NCBI GenBank assembly: GCA_015183035.1
Contig: JACZZP010000003.1
Span: forward strand, 2,294,001-2,358,000
DNA length: 64,000 nt
From: Meloidogyne chitwoodi
Taxonomy: Eukaryota > Nematoda > Chromadorea > Rhabditida > Meloidogynidae
Direction: 5' to 3'
Shown: positions 61,401-64,000 of the stretch, one piece after another
Layout: each line of letters opens with the position of its first letter
Numbering within the stretch: the first letter of the stretch is position 1
Made by a program: the position numbers and the translations under genes
Notes under the pieces: generated by a model
Database searches by the model: none
What the model saw: only the letters and a program-made list of their open reading frames with translations
What the model was told of the DNA's origin: nothing

Positions 61401-62568
61401 AAATAAATAAAATGCCCAGTGTTTCTATTTTTTAAAATAAAATTTTCTCTTTGGGTAAAGGCTTTAAAGAGAGCTTTGTTTTATAAGGATATATAAAAAT
61501 AAAATATATAAAAATATTTTTTAATAATTATTCTGTTAATAATTTGGCCATATTAACATTTTTATTATTTTTAGAATAAAAAATATTTTTTAAATTTAAA
61601 AAAATATTAGAGGGAGAACGTCTACTTTTATGTATAAAGGGAAAAAATTTAAAAAAAAAAGAGAGAAAAAATAGTGAGAATGAGAAACTTAATTTCCTCT
61701 TATACTTTTAAAGTTAAAAAAAAAATTTAAAAAATATATTCAAATTTTTTATATATTTATTCTTCTATAATTAATTATTCCCTATTATTAATTTTAATTT
61801 GAAAAAAAAATTAAAATAAAATAATTAAATTTAAAAAAATTGTGACTCTAATAAACTCCTCTCTTAACTTTAAATAGAAAAAAAAATAAAAAAAAAGAGG
61901 AAATAAAATAAATTGGCCCAATTTCCTCTCACTCATATACATACTATTTTATAAATAAAAAAAAAGTTGCTTCTCTTTTTAAATAAAAAAATAATAAAAA
62001 AGTTTTAGTGTTGTGTGTGCATTGATAAAAAGAGAAGTACCTTTAGTGTGTGTTAAATGAAAAATATAAAAAGATTTTTGAAAAAAAATTAAAAAGACGA
62101 TCTAAAACAAAGGTTAGAAAGGTAAAAAGATATAATTTAATAAAAAAAAATTTGTTTCATAAAAAAAATTAAAAAAATTAAATTTTTTTTAATATTATAA
62201 TTTAAAATAATTTTTAAAAATTAAAAAAAAATTAAAATAATACTTCATTTTCCTGTTCACCATTTTCTTCTTCTTCTCCTTTTTCCCCTACACCCAATTT
62301 ATCCATTGGTGGTGGTAAATCTAAGTCGTTATTATTATTTAAATAAATATCTTCTTCTTCTTCTTCTTTTTGTTTTTTTTGTTGTTTTACTTTTGTTGAA
62401 GGTGAAAGTATTTTATTATTATTTTTATTATTTATTGATAAATTTTGTTGGTCAATTGTTGAAGAAGAAGATTTAGGCCTTAATATTGCTCCACCAGAAT
62501 ATGTTGAAGGACGTTGTTGTTGTTGACACTTTGATTCACCTTTTTGACTAGAAGAAGTGAAGAAACGA
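58427..62568 (-). CDS. unc-73: Rho guanine nucleotide exchange factor, UNC-73/Trio C-terminal (GEF2) module, 5' end outside window
   Basis: Activates Rho GTPases in cell migration, axon guidance and muscle or neuronal signalling. First visible exon 62244-62568 (Gln/Ser/Asn/Glu-rich), then 60903-61021, 60515-60682, 60157-60229 and further small exons. The DH domain is clear: YVLQELVETERAYVVDLASL, EKVKIIFANIEQILDFHK, YVKYCQNKPKS, LLIKPVQRITKYQLMLSDIL. The PH domain follows: VGRLQGFQGNLTAQGRLIFQ, KERRVFLFEQSVIIAEC, EDKEQWLIKLSAQLDQQ. Then TFLAALVDPKRYL and a Ser/Pro tail ending KLFGFG. The combination is closest to the second GEF of Trio/Kalirin/UNC-73. The upstream exon begins mid-codon after an AG acceptor, so more protein lies to the right. 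Introns contain several minisatellites. Confidence 0.83.
58855..59090. repeat. 38-bp minisatellite in Rho GEF intron
   Basis: About six copies of a 38-bp unit containing ACTTTGTTTTTACAAAAC and ATCAGAATATTATTAAA (starts at 58861, 58899, 58937 and onward). Near-identical copies, non-coding. Confidence 0.9.
60690..60898. repeat. 22-bp minisatellite in Rho GEF intron
   Basis: About nine copies of a 22-bp unit TCAGAATTAATTAATAATTA plus AA. Copies are almost identical. It lies between the DH-domain exon and the preceding exon. Confidence 0.9.
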
Positions 62569-64000
62569 CTAAAAAAATAATATTAATTGTTAAAATTAAT
62601 TTAAGTTACAAATTCAGAATTTTTAATTTTACAAATTCAGAATATTTAAGTTTACAAATTCTGATAATAAAAATACAAATTCTGATTTTACAATTCAAGT
62701 TTATTTTCAAGTTTTAAAATTACAATTACATATTACTCATTTGTACTAACTTTAATTACAATTCTTCATAAAATAATAATTAAACTTTAAAAATACAAAT
62801 TAAATTTATTGTTTATTTACAAAATTATTAAATATTTTAAATATTAATTTTAAAAATAGAAAATAATTGTACAAACTCCAACAGGGTGAAAATAAATTAA
62901 ATAATATTTTGACATTTTTCAACAAGGAAAAAAATTATTTTTTGGCAGTAATTTGGTGAAAATTATTTATTTTATTTTTTGTGACGCAATACCAAATAGT
63001 TGATAAAAATGCAAATAAATGTATAAAGTATATATTTAGTGGACACCCCCTAGGGATAAAAATGAAGAAAAAAAGTCGATTATTTTTTTTAAAGACAAAA
63101 TTATTTTCTTTCTACACTTAAAAGAAATTTTGGTTATTATTATTTTTTTATTTTATGGCCTCTTTAAAAATATTTCCTATTAAATTTAAATATTTTTCCC
63201 AATTTTCTAAAAATTTCCAAATAGTTTAATAAGCTAAATAATAAATTGAGGGAATATTTGAAGAAGGAATAAGTGGAAAAATGAAAAAAAATAGAAGAGA
63301 ATGAGTGGTTGAAAAGAAAAATAAAGAAAAAGGAAGGAGATATGAAGAAATTAAGGAAAAGTACCTAATGAAATTCTTATTTTAAAGATATTATCAGAAT
63401 TTGTAAACTTAAAAATCAGAATTTGTAATTTAAAAATAAGAATTTGTAATTTAAAAATAAGAATTTGTAAACTTAAAAATCAGAATTTGTAAACTTAAAA
63501 ATCAGAATTTGTAAACTTAAAAATCAGAATTTGTAAACTTAAAAATCAGAATTTGTAAATAAGAAATTAAATTTGCTATAAAAACAATTTAACTGCTACA
63601 AGAAGCAATTTTATTTAATTTATATAACTTTAATGGCTTTTGAAAATAAAAGGCATTAATGGTATAAAAGTGAAAATTGATAAAAGGGGCTTAAATAAAA
63701 AGAAAAGGATTAAAGAATTTTTAATAAGATAAATAAAGAAAAATTAATACTTATAAATTATAAAAAATTATTTTTAATTTTAGCAAGAGAAAACCATAAA
63801 ATTTTAACCTTTTTTAACCATAAAAATTAAAAATAAAATTTTAAAAATATTTTAAAAATATTTTTACAAAATTAAAAATCAATTAAATAAAAATGAAACC
63901 TATGTATATAAATATAAAAATATTTTTGTATTAAGTAAAATCCTAAAAAATGACTTGAGAGATGAGTGGAAAAAAAATAAAGTGAAGAAGAAGCCTTTTT
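62569..64000. other. Intron or upstream region of the Rho GEF gene with 22-bp minisatellite
   Basis: No coding exon was seen to the window edge. At 63390-63560 a 22-bp unit (TTGTAAACTTAAAAATCAGA plus AT) is repeated about seven times, sharing the TCAGAATT core with the other intron arrays. The region could be a long intron leading to upstream exons, or the promoter of a short isoform. Confidence 0.55.

Overview
This window reads as nuclear DNA of a plant-parasitic (tylenchid) nematode, most like a root-knot nematode (Meloidogyne). The reasons are very high A+T, many short T-rich introns ending in TTTTAG/TTTCAG, an SL1-type spliced-leader RNA gene, and typical nematode housekeeping genes. The genus is inferred. 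Gene models were built by hand-splicing. For most intact genes the summed exon lengths divide by three and the protein matches a known family end to end.

Layout. 1-2.4 kb: A+T-rich spacer with a possible MITE. 2.4-4.66 kb (+): tRNA dimethylallyltransferase. 4.93-5.13 kb (-): U2 snRNA. 5.66-7.39 kb (+): TOM40. 8.94-13.83 kb (+): SPRY/SOCS-box protein with a 350-residue N-terminal extension. 14.05-16.03 kb (-): membrane RING/IBR protein, with an SL RNA gene nested in one intron on the same strand. 16.40-17.01 kb (+): small coiled-coil membrane protein. 17.68-21.67 kb (+): PCMTD-type methyltransferase-like protein with a long acidic tail. 22.32-24.80 kb (+): PIG-B GPI mannosyltransferase, followed 145 bp later by eIF1 (24.95-25.61 kb), a likely operon. 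26.38-28.24 kb (+): an unrecognised 419-residue protein. 28.2-36.0 kb: a 7.8 kb gene-free stretch. 36.0-41.2 kb (+): C2H2 zinc-finger protein with a BTB-like N-terminus.

42.3-52.6 kb is a decayed, rearranged zone. It holds an unrecognised Lys/Pro-rich coding segment, the C-terminal piece of succinyl-CoA ligase beta, a GRHPR-like reductase with an in-frame TGA, an AAR2 gene with three one-base frameshifts, and a truncated RFC4 whose 3' end joins a stray AAR2 exon. Between them lie three blocks of a ~40-bp minisatellite, each preceded by the same AAR2-tail fragment, plus small fragments of GRHPR and a dihydrouridine synthase, and tRNA-like sequences.

53.1-57.9 kb is repeat DNA: a ~165-bp satellite-like repeat, a 169-bp tandem array and a long inverted repeat resembling a foldback element. 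58.43-62.57 kb (-) is the C-terminal DH-PH module of an UNC-73/Trio Rho GEF, whose 5' part probably lies beyond the right edge.

The most noteworthy signals are the intron-nested variant SL RNA gene, the mosaic pseudogene/minisatellite zone, the foldback-like inverted repeat, several exon junctions lacking canonical splice dinucleotides (one in the otherwise intact PCMTD gene), and the oversized SOCS-box proteins. No wholly new system was identified with confidence.
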